Under the pieces are notes generated by a model, which was not told the origin of the DNA, did no database searches, and worked only from the letters and a program-made list of their open reading frames with translations. A DNA stretch of 64,000 nt from Symbiodinium natans. Lineage: Eukaryota > Sar > Dinophyceae > Suessiales > Symbiodiniaceae. The stretch spans positions 141,501-205,500 of the forward strand of contig CAJNDS010002797.1 of NCBI GenBank assembly GCA_905221605.1, in the 5' to 3' direction. Shown piece by piece: positions 45,903-55,892 of the stretch (position 1 is its first letter; every line of letters starts with the position of its first letter). The translations under genes were made by a program, and so were the position numbers.

Positions 45903-47027
45903 CTACATGTCGCTAGGTGAAACCGCCAGCAACGGCTGATACTTGTACTCTGCCGCCTCTGTAGACATCCCTGATGGCTGCCAGGTCAAGGCAAAGCGGC
46001 CGCAGCGCCACTGCTGCCAGAGCAGCACCAGGTGCAGAAGGAAGCCCAGCGCGGCCAGCCCAGAGAGGCACGCCGTGTGCGGTGAAGCAAGCTCCTCCCG
46101 CAGCTCGGGGGGGCCGGTGGCACCACGACAGAGCAAGACCAGCCAGGCGGTGGTGAACACGGCGACGCGCAGGAGGGCCAACTCTTGCATCAAGGTCCCA
46201 TGGAAAAAGGCCAGCATGTTCAGTGCGAAGCAGGTCGGGGCATAGATCAAGCAGGCAACAAATGTGCGGAGGAGGCCCGCGCAGGCGCCGTCGCCACGCC
46301 AGCCAGCCTCGTACAGTTGCTTCGTCTCTTGCCGGCACAATGTCTTGCCGGCCTCCAATAGCAAAGGGCTGCCATCCTCTGAGATGAGCCTGACTGACCC
46401 CCACCGCATGATGTCCCTGGCAGGCAAGAGGCTTGCCGGGAAGGTGTCTTTGCCTGTGGTCACTTCCGCTTCCTCACCCATCACTGACATGCCCAAATCC
46501 TGGCCCATGAAAAACATATGCTTTCCCCGGATCAGGACCTTGTCCCCTTCGAGATCCCAATCGCCGTCATAGCCCCGGAGGGCTCGCACGCTGAGCAGCA
46601 GCACCGAGAGTGCTGTAAAAACTGCCAACGCCAGAAGTCCCCAAGGCCGCGTGGCCGAAGCATAAGGGATCACCACCATGGCAGCTGTGACTTCTGACAC
46701 ATGGAAGGCAAACAGATGGACGTCTGTCATCGTCGAGCTGCGCAGGTGGGCGAGCTCTTCTTGTTCTTGGATGGCCTTCTTGTCCAAGTCCATGCCGAGG
46801 AGAGAGAGGCACGCGATTGAGCTGGCGATACTGGCCCATTTCAGCTCCGCAGACGTCGGGGTCAGAGAGGGCACACCTGGAAGGTGCCCCGCCACAGCCA
46901 CTGCATCACCAGACACCAGGAGGCTCAGCATGGACTCAAAGCCCTCAATCATCTTCTGGCCCAGAAGCAGCTCCAACTTGACACCAACATTGAAGCTTTC
47001 CTGAGACTCTCGGAGGAATAAAAACAC
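45903..47027 (-). CDS. Multipass membrane protein, unknown family
   Basis: An open frame of 374 codons ends at a TAG. It has no ATG at its upstream edge and opens just after an in-frame TGA, so the true N terminus is either the internal Met near residue 26 or an upstream exon joined at an AG near 47030. Hydrophobic segments lie at about residues 103-121, 129-150, 249-275, 283-301 and 318-337, with weaker ones at 64-80. A soluble loop of about 95 residues separates the second and third. Codon use is GC-rich and the frame is uninterrupted, unlike the fragmented genes to the left. I do not recognise the family. Confidence 0.75.
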   Translation of the reverse strand: MFLFLRESQESFNVGVKLELLLGQKMIEGFESMLSLLVSGDAVAVAGHLPGVPSLTPTSAELKWASIASSIACLSLLGMDLDKKAIQEQEELAHLRSSTMTDVHLFAFHVSEVTAAMVVIPYASATRPWGLLALAVFTALSVLLLSVRALRGYDGDWDLEGDKVLIRGKHMFFMGQDLGMSVMGEEAEVTTGKDTFPASLLPARDIMRWGSVRLISEDGSPLLLEAGKTLCRQETKQLYEAGWRGDGACAGLLRTFVACLIYAPTCFALNMLAFFHGTLMQELALLRVAVFTTAWLVLLCRGATGPPELREELASPHTACLSGLAALGFLLHLVLLWQQWRCGRFALTWQPSGMSTEAAEYKYQPLLAVSPSDM

Positions 47028-47089
47028 TTCTCAAGGTCCCCCCCCGCCAGTTTAAGGGGGCCTTACTAGCCTGCCCACGTAAACTGTCA

Positions 47090-47292
47090 ATGAATCCAAC
47101 AATAGGGATTAACAGGGTTGAGCCGTTTACCCCCGTTCCGTGTCCAATCAGGCTGTCTTCTGCTGCGCACACCTCTTTGGACCTGGCCTGCCGGACTTTG
47201 CTGCCCCGTACCTGCAACACTGTATCCTGCCTGACCACGATTCGTGCGCTATGCGTTCTGTTCCGTTCTCCTCCTGGAGAAATGAAATGCAT
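47090..47292 (-). CDS. Possible first exon of the membrane-protein gene
   Basis: An ATG at 47292 opens a frame (MHFISPGGERNRTHSARI...) that stays open past 47090 and contains potential GT and GC donors, including GTAAAC after GGAACGGGG. It directly precedes the long membrane-protein frame on the same strand. The join cannot be placed from sequence alone. Confidence 0.35.
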
Positions 47293-47601
47293 TATACACG
47301 ATAGAGCTGCGCAGAAACCTCGTTGAACACATAGCAGCCAGAAGGCATAGCCCGTTTCAGCCAAGGAAGCAACTTGCTATACAGAACAACGCATTGAAAC
47401 CAGGACTATACACCTATTTGCGGATTCTCTGAATTGGTGGCCCTTTTCCGGTACCCTACTTATAAGCCTCCGTATTGCAAAAGAAGCCCCCATAACGGAA
47501 CCTAATTTAGGGAAACTCAACAAAATCAAGCCTCCGCAGCCTCAAAGATCTGCCCGGCGGTGCCCAGCGTGACGCAATTCCTGGGCTGCTGCCAAGAAAT
47601 C

Positions 47602-47830
47602 GAGTTCAAGTTGCCTGAAGAAGGAACCGTATTATAATACTTCGTACTATCCGGATATTTGACTCAAGCTCCTCAACCCAAACCCTAAGCCCTAGACCCG
47701 AAACCCTAAACCAATCCGAGCTCAAGTTGCCATAAGAAGGAACCATACTCTAATACTTCGTAATATCCGGATATGTGATTTAAGTTCCTCAGCCCGAAAC
47801 CCTAAGCCCTGAACCCGAAACCCTAAACCC
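47602..47830. repeat. Tandem 116-bp duplication of unique plus telomere sequence
   Basis: GAG(T/C)TCAAGTTGCC...AAGAAGGAACC...AATACTTCGTA...ATCCGGATAT occurs at 47602 and again at 47718. Each copy is followed by degenerate CCCTAAA units, so the duplicated unit is composite. Divergence of roughly 15% indicates it is not recent. Confidence 0.85.
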
Positions 47831-47904
47831 GAAACCCTCAACCCTAAACCCGAAACCCTAAACCCTGAACCCTAAACCCTGAACCCCAAAACCCTAAACC
47901 CTAA

Positions 47905-48046
47905 AAGCAGCAACCCAGAGTAAACCCTGAACCCCCAAACCCTAAACCCTAAAAGCAGCAGCCCAGGGTCAAGAAGGCAAACCCTAAACCCTACACCCTA
48001 AACCCTAAACCCTAAACCCTAAACCCCTAAAAGCAGCAGCCCAAAG
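47905..48046. repeat. Three echoes of an exon 3' end separated by telomere repeats
   Basis: AAAAGCAGCAGCCCAAAGTC with GAAGG (about 48030-48055) is the 3' end of the exon at 48027-48166. Two further diverged copies lie downstream in sense, starting near 47959 and 47905. Each is preceded and followed by CCCTAAA units. Confidence 0.85.
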
Positions 48047-48861
48047 TCAAGAAGGCCAGGATGGGCCGGCCGTGCTGCAACGCCAGGGCAGCCGAGGCCA
48101 CGCCGTTGAAGCTCATACCGCACAGGAGCGCCGCCAGCCACATGATCGAGCCGGCCTCCCAGAAGCCTTGGGTTGCCGCTAGGTTTTAGGGTTTAGGGTT
48201 TGGGGTTTAGGGTTGAGGGTTGAGGGTTTAGGGTTTAGGGTTTAGGGTTTAGGGTTTAGGGTTTAGGGTATCCTGGATACCAGAGTAGGGATACCAGAAT
48301 GAGGATACCACAGGGATACCTGGCGGAGAAGAACAAACAGAGAGGCTCCCTCATTTTCTGGGCAGCCTAGTTGGGGGTTTCGGAAAATGGGGGTACCCCT
48401 TTTGGGGATCCCTTTAAGGGGGATTCTACTCCCTTTGGGGCATAACAGGGGTACCCCATTCTTTTTGGGAAAATGCTCCTTTCGCGCGCGTCTCTTGCGG
48501 CAACCACGTAGCTCAAAGCGTTGAGGAGATCGAGGCTCGTATCTGCCACGGGCAGCACCATGTCCTAGGATGGCCCTTGTTGCGCCCTCTGACAAGCATT
48601 CCTAAGTAGAGAGTCCTTTTCGGGCTTAGGGTTTAGGGCACAAGGGTTTAAGGTTTAGGGTTTAGGGTTTAGGGTTCAGGTTTCGGGTTTCGGGATCCAA
48701 AAAGGGGAAAGAAGATAACACGTCCCAAACGGGCACCACCGAGGGTCCTTCAGGAGGCCAAGAAGCCCAAAGCGGCGGCTGGCAGCCGCCGCCAAGAGAT
48801 GGCGCTGCTCGTCTGAGGGGGAACAGAGATCGTCCAGGTCGGCACGCGGGAAGTAGCTCAA
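48027..48861 (-). CDS. Small multi-exon gene with a hydrophobic C terminus (tentative)
   Basis: The terminal exon 48027-48166 follows an AG (CAACCCAAG) and reads FWEAGSIMWLAALLCG... to LAFLTLGCCF and a TAG at 48027-48029. The stop falls exactly where telomere repeat begins (TTTTAGGGGTTTAGGG). A phase-compatible upstream exon at 48486-48561 reads VADTSLDLLNALSYVVAARD with a GC donor. A further island at about 48735-48861 reads SYFPRADLDDLCSPSDEQ and RRFGLLGLLK. At least two membrane-spanning helices are predicted from hydrophobicity. Family not recognised; the first exon is not located. Confidence 0.5.
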
Positions 48862-48920
48862 AGCTACACCTTACTTCTCCAATAGCCAAGGAATAGAAAC
48901 AGGGTTGAACTTCAGTATTC

Positions 48921-50168
48921 CTACAGAAGAAGGAAACCCAGAAAGTTTAGAAAGTTCATGTATTGGCGAAGTAAGACACTGCAATCCCCAAAGAGCTCAT
49001 CGTGTCGGGCACCTGCCTCGATGAGGGCCGCGGGCGCCCCTGCTCCACGCAGGAGATCCCTGGCATCCGGCAGCTCCGCTAGCTTTCGGAGAAAGTACAC
49101 GGCCGTCTGCCGGCCTTCTCTCGGCAGCGAGTCCTCGACAAGCACCTGGCTGACCAGCAAGATGGCGTCTGAATTGAGGAGGTTGGCCCTGTGCTCTGCC
49201 GACACATCAACAAGCGCCGCCAAGGCGTGAGACGCAAAGCCCAGGCACTGAAGATGACTGTCAGTACCACGGGTTGCATTTGCAGCACCGGCGAGTGCTT
49301 CCATCATGCCTCTCTCCTTTACAATCTCCGCCTTAATGTCCGCCGAGCCAATTGCCAAGTTCCACACAAGCATGACACCCACGCTGCAGATGGCCTCATC
49401 GCGCATACCGAACTGAAGAGCGCGGAGGACCCCCGGCACCGCGCCTGCTTGCACCAAGGCTTTCCGAGCCGCCTCACTTCCAGCTGACGCATTGGCAAAG
49501 AGGGCGAGGCAACTAAATGCCATGTCCACCTCCGGCGATCCAGGTTTTAGCTCCTCCGACAATGCCGCCATCTGCCGCACCAAGATGGGTATGACCCCTT
49601 CACCGTCGCACTCATGCATCAACTCCCACACTTCCAAGATATAATGGTCAGACAGATATGCCAAAGCACCTGATCCACTGCAGAGCACGCGCTGGTCCTC
49701 CGCGTGAGTCTGGATGGCTCTCAGCACCTCTTGGATGAAGCCGCCCTCCTGCAACTGCTGCGCCGCTGTCTTCAGGGCCGGAAGGTCCCCCTCGTGCACG
49801 AGGAGTCCTTGTACTGCTTTGCAGCTCACCTGCTGCACTTCCGGGCTGTCGCAGTGGGCCGCCATGGCCGCCAGAATCGCGGCGACGGAGCCGGCCGCCA
49901 GCAGGCTGTCCAACCATCCTCCGGCTGCGATGGCGCACAGCGCGTCGCAGCCGGCCTGCTGCACACCGGCATCTTGGCAGTGGGCCTCCATGGCCGCCGT
50001 CACCGCGGGCGCTGCTCCCGCAAGCTGCTCGGGCGCCGCTTGGGCGAGCCGCTCGCAGCCCTTGCGCTGGGCTGACGGGCTTGGGAGCCGGCTTGCCATG
50101 TCTCGCAGTAGCCGCTCCACATCAGAATCATCTGCGCTGGTAACTCCGCGGCAGCAAAGGCGACTCAT
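48921..50168 (-). CDS. Armadillo-repeat protein
   Basis: An ATG at 50168 opens 415 uninterrupted codons. From about residue 40 the sequence is built of armadillo-like helical repeats of 40-45 residues: V-x-A-A-M-x-A-H-C-x-D-x-x-V-Q-Q-x-G-C-x-A-L-x-x-I-A is seen at about 55-80 and again at 95-120. Weaker copies follow to about residue 390. Such proteins are protein-interaction scaffolds; no catalytic domain is visible. The tail (FLNFLGFLLL) is unusually hydrophobic and may belong to a read-through into intron. An AG 11 bases upstream of the ATG could serve for spliced-leader trans-splicing. Confidence 0.85.
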   Translation of the reverse strand: MSRLCCRGVTSADDSDVERLLRDMASRLPSPSAQRKGCERLAQAAPEQLAGAAPAVTAAMEAHCQDAGVQQAGCDALCAIAAGGWLDSLLAAGSVAAILAAMAAHCDSPEVQQVSCKAVQGLLVHEGDLPALKTAAQQLQEGGFIQEVLRAIQTHAEDQRVLCSGSGALAYLSDHYILEVWELMHECDGEGVIPILVRQMAALSEELKPGSPEVDMAFSCLALFANASAGSEAARKALVQAGAVPGVLRALQFGMRDEAICSVGVMLVWNLAIGSADIKAEIVKERGMMEALAGAANATRGTDSHLQCLGFASHALAALVDVSAEHRANLLNSDAILLVSQVLVEDSLPREGRQTAVYFLRKLAELPDARDLLRGAGAPAALIEAGARHDELFGDCSVLLRQYMNFLNFLGFLLL

Positions 50169-50319
50169 TGGCTCGCGGTCTGCTGATTTACGCGGGAAAA
50201 GCCCGATTTTTTAACTGAAAACTTGGCTGCTCCAGTGACAATGCTGAGGTACTTGAATCGGAGCCTAATGCCTTGGCTCTACCCACCATGTACTGTAACT
50301 CTTAGGGTCGTTTCATGGT

Positions 50320-50435
50320 CCCTTGGTATGGGCCCTTAAAAGGGGACCCCTTACATGTACCCCTTGTATACCCACACTTCAGAACCCTTTAGAGGAAGAT
50401 AAGGGGCCATATTAAGGGCCCATGCAACTACCTGA
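50320..50435. repeat. Dispersed repeat, copy 2
   Basis: The segment is the reverse complement of 39112-39197 over about 80 bp. It also carries an internal inverted pair, GGTATGGGCCCTTAA and TTAAGGGCCCAT, giving it a hairpin-like ground plan. It is followed by a canonical CCCTAAA block at 50441-50498. Confidence 0.75.
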
Positions 50436-51666
50436 AACCCTAAACCCTAAACCCTAAACCCTAAACCCTAAACCCTAAACCCTAAACCCTAAACCCTACA
50501 ATGAGGAAGCTATCATGCATGGCAGGCGGCTGGTGTTGCGGTCGCGGCAACAAGTTTCGGGCTCAGAGGGTTTAAGGAGCCTTTATCCTCCCCTTAGAAC
50601 CTTAACAAAAATCTTACTTTTCAATATTCCTTTGGGTCTTCTTAAATAAATACACATAAAACTTTCCTAAGGGGGCCTATGGGCTTAAAGAGTGTTTATG
50701 GGGTTTGCAGGGCTTCCGGGGCTCGAGGCACCTCTCAGCGAAGCAATCACGGCCTAACAAATCAGGGAACTTAGGATTTCAGCCGGATTGAATCCCTAAA
50801 CCCTAAACCCTAAACCCTAAACCCTAAACCCTAGACCCTAAAGCCTAAACGAGATCCCGAGCACTTGAAATGAAAAGCCAAGCTTTCAACACTGAGGCTT
50901 TCTAGGTTTGCGCCCGGAAGCCGTTTGGGCTGAAGGCTTCAGTGTGTACCCCCAGAGTGCTTGCTTACATGCTTGGCCTAGCCTAGCCATGATTCATCAA
51001 ACAAAAAGATGGCAAGGCACGCTCAGCTTTTTTCCACGTAGGTTGCATGGTGGGAAGAGTGTCCTAAGTTAACAAGGGGAACCCCCGCTCTCGTTGCAAG
51101 AAATTGAAACAGTTGAGGATCGCGAGATAAGTGTGGAGCCCTGCTCCCTAAGGCTTTTGGCGGAAATTGTTGTGCCCCCAATGTCGCAAACCCTTCAAGC
51201 TTGGAATCCTAAACCCCAAATGAGCAAAACTACGAAGGACGAGTGCGATCTCGACCATGCCCCACGTGAGCCCACACGCAGCGATGTCTAATTTGTCGAA
51301 CGCGACGGGATGTGAGGGGGCATGCGTCTCGACGACTAGAACTTTTGGGAATCAGGGTAGAGGTCATGAGAAACAACAGGCAAGCGCATGCGTGTTGGAC
51401 GCGTACCGCGCATCTGGCTGGTGTGTCGAGCAGTTGCTACATACGATAGGCGTAGCATCTTTCTCGCTGCACCAAGCAGTCTCTACAGAAGGTGCGGCCT
51501 AGCTGAGTGTATTGCACACTTTGCTGGGCAGTCGCTACAGAATCTGTACTTTCAAGGCATGATCGCCTCGAGTGATCACGCTCGTGTTTGGCTTGACAGC
51601 CTGCTGGAAAGAGCTTGCAATCATTCAGGCTTTGACAAACAGGGTGCCTGCAAAACTCATCCAAAA
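50436..51666. other. Intergenic stretch, no convincing gene
   Basis: It holds two CCCTAAA blocks (50441-50498 and 50794-50855) and otherwise unique sequence. Open frames near 51100-51660 on both strands lack recognisable motifs. Any of them could be a small exon of the gene whose first exon may lie at 51667-51900. Confidence 0.5.
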
Positions 51667-51900
51667 TCATGGACTGAAAATGTAGGGACAGCAGGCAAAA
51701 CACGAATGATCACAAGGAAGTCCCAGCATGCACATGCCTCCACAAGCTGCTGAAACGCACAAAATTCCTACGCACTCCCTCCGTTCACGTGGGGATTTCA
51801 CAGGGGCCAATGATGATCTGCTTTGTGAACCTCTCTTAGTCGCCCTCGATGCCGGACGCTTCAGCGTTGCAGCTGCCGCCGGGCGCTTCAAGACCTCCAT
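51667..51900 (-). CDS. Possible first exon of a basic protein
   Basis: An ATG at 51900 opens MEVLKRPAAAATLKRPAS followed by more Lys/Arg-rich sequence. Ala/Lys/Arg/Pro repeats of this KRPAAA type are frequent at the N termini of dinoflagellate proteins and resemble nuclear-localisation or chromatin-binding tails. After about 35 residues the frame turns Cys-rich and is probably intron. No downstream exon was identified. Confidence 0.4.
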   Translation of the reverse strand: MEVLKRPAAAATLKRPASRATKRGSQSRSSLAPVKSPRERRECVGILCVSAACGGMCMLGLPCDHSCFACCPYIFSP

Positions 51901-52017
51901 ATGGGTGTCTTAACCTGAGTTTAGGGTTTAGGGTTTGGGGTTTGGGGTTTAGGGTTTAGGGTTTAGGGTTTAGGGTTTACTCGCTTGGCAAAATAAAGCC
52001 CAGCCACGCGCGTGGCG

Positions 52018-53049
52018 TCAGAAGCCTTGCGGGCCACTTTCATCATAATCAAATCTGATGCCTTGCACATGGTTTTCACGGGTGGCCCTGTCCACCGCTT
52101 CAAATGCCTCTGAGCAAATGTTGGGATCTGAGATCATTCCGACAAGCGCTCCGAGGACAGGCTTGTCACATGGCTCCAAGATTTCCTGAAGTGCCATGTA
52201 GGCATCGTCCACGGTCCCTTGATGGTAGTCGATGCCCTCAATGCTGAAAAAGCCCGGCATGACCTTCAGCAGAGCCTGTATGACTTTGGCGTTGCCCTTG
52301 TTTGTGAGCTTGGCCAAGGCCCGGTACACTGCGGCACCGTGACTCATGCCCAGCAGGCGGTCTATCAAGTCACTGTCCCCAACCTTGCCCAGCTCAACCA
52401 GACCATCCACGGCAGGCATGTGCTGCCGCTCCTCCCAATGTTCACGCCCGGTGTCCTCCGTGTATGTGAAAAGAAGGTTGTCCAGCATCACTGCAATCAC
52501 GGACCTGCTGTTCGCACTGCCGACTTTTGCCAGGCACTTCAATGCTTCGAACTTGCATTCCTCGCGAGTCGTAGTGGAACCAACGAACTGCACCTCTGGT
52601 GTGGCAGCCCTCGAACCTTTCCTGACGATGTACTCCACAAGAGCCTCCTCAACCATTGGATCTCCATGACGAACCACTCTCGGCATGCCATGCAAACATG
52701 CAACTTGAATCCATAGCCTCCAGTCACGAAGACCTTTCAAGAAGCAACGAATACCTCGAGCATCGCCTCCTGACGTAGCAGCCAGCATCCTTATCCAGCG
52801 GTGCACAGCACTCACACTTGCACGGCCCTTTTCCTCCTGTAACTGGAGATGCCTCTCCAAGTACTCCACCAAAGCATCTGCAGCCGCAAGCTGAAAGGAT
52901 TTCGACGCGGTTCGACAGGCCCTCCAGGTCTTCACACTCCTCATGACACATCCCAGAACATCCTTACTCAAGGCATTTGGAAGACCATGGGACATCATAA
53001 TGAACTTCACAGGCTTGCCAGTGAGGACAGCGCTTGAGCATAACCACAT
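52018..53049 (-). CDS. HEAT-like repeat protein
   Basis: An ATG at 53049 opens 343 uninterrupted codons; a second Met-Met pair occurs near residue 18. The sequence is a solenoid of paired helices with repeats of the form A-x-x-x-L-x-K-V-G-x-x-N-x-x-V-I-x-x-L (about residues 170-190, 217-235 and 240-265), typical of HEAT/PBS-type repeats. No enzyme signature is visible, so a scaffold role is inferred. The upstream sense sequence has a (GA)n tract and a CCCGCAG acceptor 19 bases before the ATG, suitable for trans-splicing. A short telomere block (51919-51977) lies directly downstream. Confidence 0.75.
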   Translation of the reverse strand: MWLCSSAVLTGKPVKFIMMSHGLPNALSKDVLGCVMRSVKTWRACRTASKSFQLAAADALVEYLERHLQLQEEKGRASVSAVHRWIRMLAATSGGDARGIRCFLKGLRDWRLWIQVACLHGMPRVVRHGDPMVEEALVEYIVRKGSRAATPEVQFVGSTTTREECKFEALKCLAKVGSANSRSVIAVMLDNLLFTYTEDTGREHWEERQHMPAVDGLVELGKVGDSDLIDRLLGMSHGAAVYRALAKLTNKGNAKVIQALLKVMPGFFSIEGIDYHQGTVDDAYMALQEILEPCDKPVLGALVGMISDPNICSEAFEAVDRATRENHVQGIRFDYDESGPQGF

Positions 53050-53809
53050 TCAATCATGCACAACTCAGCTGCGGGCTAGGACGTGGTTTCTCTCTCTCTC
53101 TCTCTCTCTCACTCTCTCTTTGTCAACAGTGAAATTGCGATCCTATGCACCCGCAAGCCAACAGCCACACAGGTCCAGGCCCTCCAGAGCAAAAAGAGGG
53201 CCGGCGCAGAATTGCAGCTGTTGCCCCTTGCGTCTAGCTCCACAAGCAACTGCTGCGCATGGAATCTTGATAAAGTATACCAGTTGACTCAATTTGACCG
53301 GGTGCTCTTGGATTCCCAGAAACGGATGACAAAAACTGTCAAACCCAAAGCACAAGAGTCTGTGGTCCAGGAGCCCGCGGAGTACGAGACTTTGCATCAA
53401 CGAGAGGCCGGACAGGAACAGAGACTTTGCGGGCCATTCAAGAAATGAGGGCTTCGTATACGTGCGATCATCGCAGGCCCGAGCCTCATGCAGTAAGGCC
53501 CCCGCAAGCGCTTGCAACAGACATGCTCTCGGTTTTTTAAAGCCACCCGTTCAAGCCCTGCAGGTTCGGAAGGAGGTTTGGAAGGATTGGGAGGCTGGCT
53601 TTTGAACATCAGGCCATCCCAATGCCCGCTGGGTCATAGACGTGGTTGTGCCGGCCGCTATGGGTGGGTGGGGGTGAGATTCGCGGCAAGCCGGGTCGGG
53701 CCTTGTTCTGTGCCTTGTTGGGCCTCGATAGCAAGCTGCAGCAGGAGCGCCAGGCTGCACACGCGCCCTCCAGGTCCAAGGGTCTATTTGGAAGCAGTGA
53801 AAGAGGGCT

Positions 53810-54050
53810 TCCTTCCGCAATTCCAGCAGGATCTGTTTTACGTTTTTTGGTTCTGGACGGACCCACAAAACTCGGCAAGACGATCTTGCTTCCAGCCTGT
53901 CCCGCGCAGCAGATGCTGGAGTTGAATTGCGCGTCCTCCATGGAACCCAATTTTTGCTGAACTTCGACAATGTCCATCGAGCGATTGTGTTTGAAGCGTC
54001 TTGTGCCATGGTCTTCGGCACGTCGGTGTTGTGGGAGTTGCGATTTTTGT
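53810..54050 (+). pseudogene. Frameshifted P-loop ATPase fragment on the plus strand
   Basis: The plus frame reads LRFLVLDGPTKLGKTILL (Walker A codons at about 53853-53885), then LELNCASSMEPNF, then hits a stop. A shift at about 53953 restores NFDNVHRAIVFEASCAMV (53964-54012), which looks like a degenerate Walker B strand. Order and spacing match a P-loop ATPase of the small SF3-like or AAA type. It runs opposite to every gene around it and is broken by a frameshift, so it is most simply a decayed copy. Confidence 0.6.
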
Positions 54051-54430
54051 TGTTTTGGGGTTGCCTTGTTATTTTCTGTTAGGTGCTCGCAGTCGCCCTT
54101 TTGCTCTTCACACCGAACGCGCAAGGATGATCTAGCTGACACTAAAAGAGGCCCACCGCCAAAAAAACAACACCAAGCGCAGACAGCTTGCGTGACCCGC
54201 TGGTTCCTTCGTTCCAATCTTGGCAGGGCCTCCGCGGATTCATAGAGCATATTGAGATCCAAGGGCCTTGCACTGAGCAGAGTGCAACCTCACCAACCAC
54301 TTTAGGGTTGCCCAGTTCAAGCCTCCCATGCTGGCCTCCGAAATTTGGCCAGATGTTTGAAAGACATCCGTAAAAAGAGATATGTCACACCAAACTCTGT
54401 AGCTTTTCTTTCAAGATTGTCCTTTTTGTT

Positions 54431-54859
54431 TTGCACGTTTGGTCTTGGGGGAAAGCCTTCTCCAATCGCAGTGGCAGTACAGTGACATACCTCTCACAAT
54501 CCAAGGCAAAATCAGCTCTTTGTGCGAGGAGTATGCAAACGCTGTCCACTCACTGTAATTCTTGGTGCAAACGGCAAGCATCGTCTCCGCTTCTCTACGT
54601 AGTCGCCCCAGATATTCTGTTGTCAGATCTCGACTTGCCTCCGCATCTGCAGCAACCATCAGCATGTCGTTTTTCTCTCCTGAAGAATCTTGAAGACTTT
54701 GCGGCAGCCTCAGTTTGGATTTCACCCGGTGGCCCCGAGCATGAGTTTAACAAGTACTTAGCTCAGGGCGACATCGACAGCATATTCAAGCCAAGCGTTC
54801 CTTCCTCGATTGCTTGGACCGATCTGGCCAAAGCGCTGCAAAAGCAGAAAGCATAGTGT
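54431..54859 (+). pseudogene. Plus-strand open segment, possibly 3' part of the same decayed gene
   Basis: The frame ends EFNKYLAQGDIDSIF...WTDLAKALQKQKA and a TAG, and looks protein-like at its C terminus. A minus-strand frame over the same bases is also open. No family is recognised. It sits 400 bp downstream of the P-loop fragment on the same strand. Confidence 0.3.
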
Positions 54860-55892
54860 TACAGATTCCGGCGCCAGGGATTTAAGATGAGTTGGGGTGG
54901 AAGGTTTAGGAGTTTAGGGCTCAGGGGGTTTAGGGTAACGTAAGCCTCGGCGCTTCCTGGCTTTCGTGCGCCTAGGTCGGGCTCCGGGCATCGGGCTGTC
55001 GCCGAGCCTGGTTGGGATCATGGTGGCAGCAACTTGGGCCTCAGGCCCCGTCTAAGCAACTGCTTCGAAGGAAGGGCAAGAGCACCAGCAGCACCACGGA
55101 ATGCCGAGAGGGCCCCCTGACATTGAGGTCCCAAGCTTTTCGGAGCAAAAAGTTCAACTTCTTCGGGGGGCCTTCCAGGAACCCAAGGGTGCAACTTGCC
55201 TCTTCAGGGGTTTCGAGGCTCTTGCGCTGCCTTTCGTTTCGGGGCCGTCGGGGCTTTTGGGGCTTCACTTTCAAAAAGAAGGGGGAAGAATGCAAGGTTG
55301 GAGCGGCCGCAGCGACTGTCGCCACTCAAAGGCTCATTGAGGCATTTGAGTAGAAATTTTTTTGGCAACGAGCTTCTTTACCACATCAACGGCGCAGCAA
55401 GCGAGTCAAGCCTATTGCTTGCAAGAGGTGAAACGTAAGACAACGCATCATCCAAAAGACAAACGAAACAAAAAGCCAACCAAACCACCCACGCTACCAA
55501 AGCTACCAAGGTGAAACGGCGCTCTCAGCACTCGAGGAGGAGCAAATAGTTGTACCAGCAATTGCGATATGTGTGGAGCAACGGCATTGCAGAGGATATG
55601 AGCGAAGCCAGCTGTCGAAAGTGTTTGACCAGCAGACGTAAGCAAAACCAACATTGCAATGGTCGCACCGTTTGGTCAAGAGTTGGCCAACTGAAAGGAA
55701 GCAGAAAAGCAACGTAAAAAACGGCAATAGACAGGGAAATCAGCATCCGTTCCAAGCAAAATCATGAACATCATCCTCGCAAAGTTGTCCACCAGATCAA
55801 CTGCAATCCATTCAGCAGCCAGTCGAAAATGTAGCAGGTAAGACATGCGCAAGATGTTCCTCCATTTTCGCACGACATCCGTGGTATCTCCA
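54860..55892. other. No convincing gene
   Basis: It contains one short telomere word cluster (54905-54945) and unique sequence with open frames on both strands. The sense-minus sequence at 55440-55500 is rich in GGTTGGTTTGGC-like words, resembling 3' UTR sequence. Confidence 0.4.
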
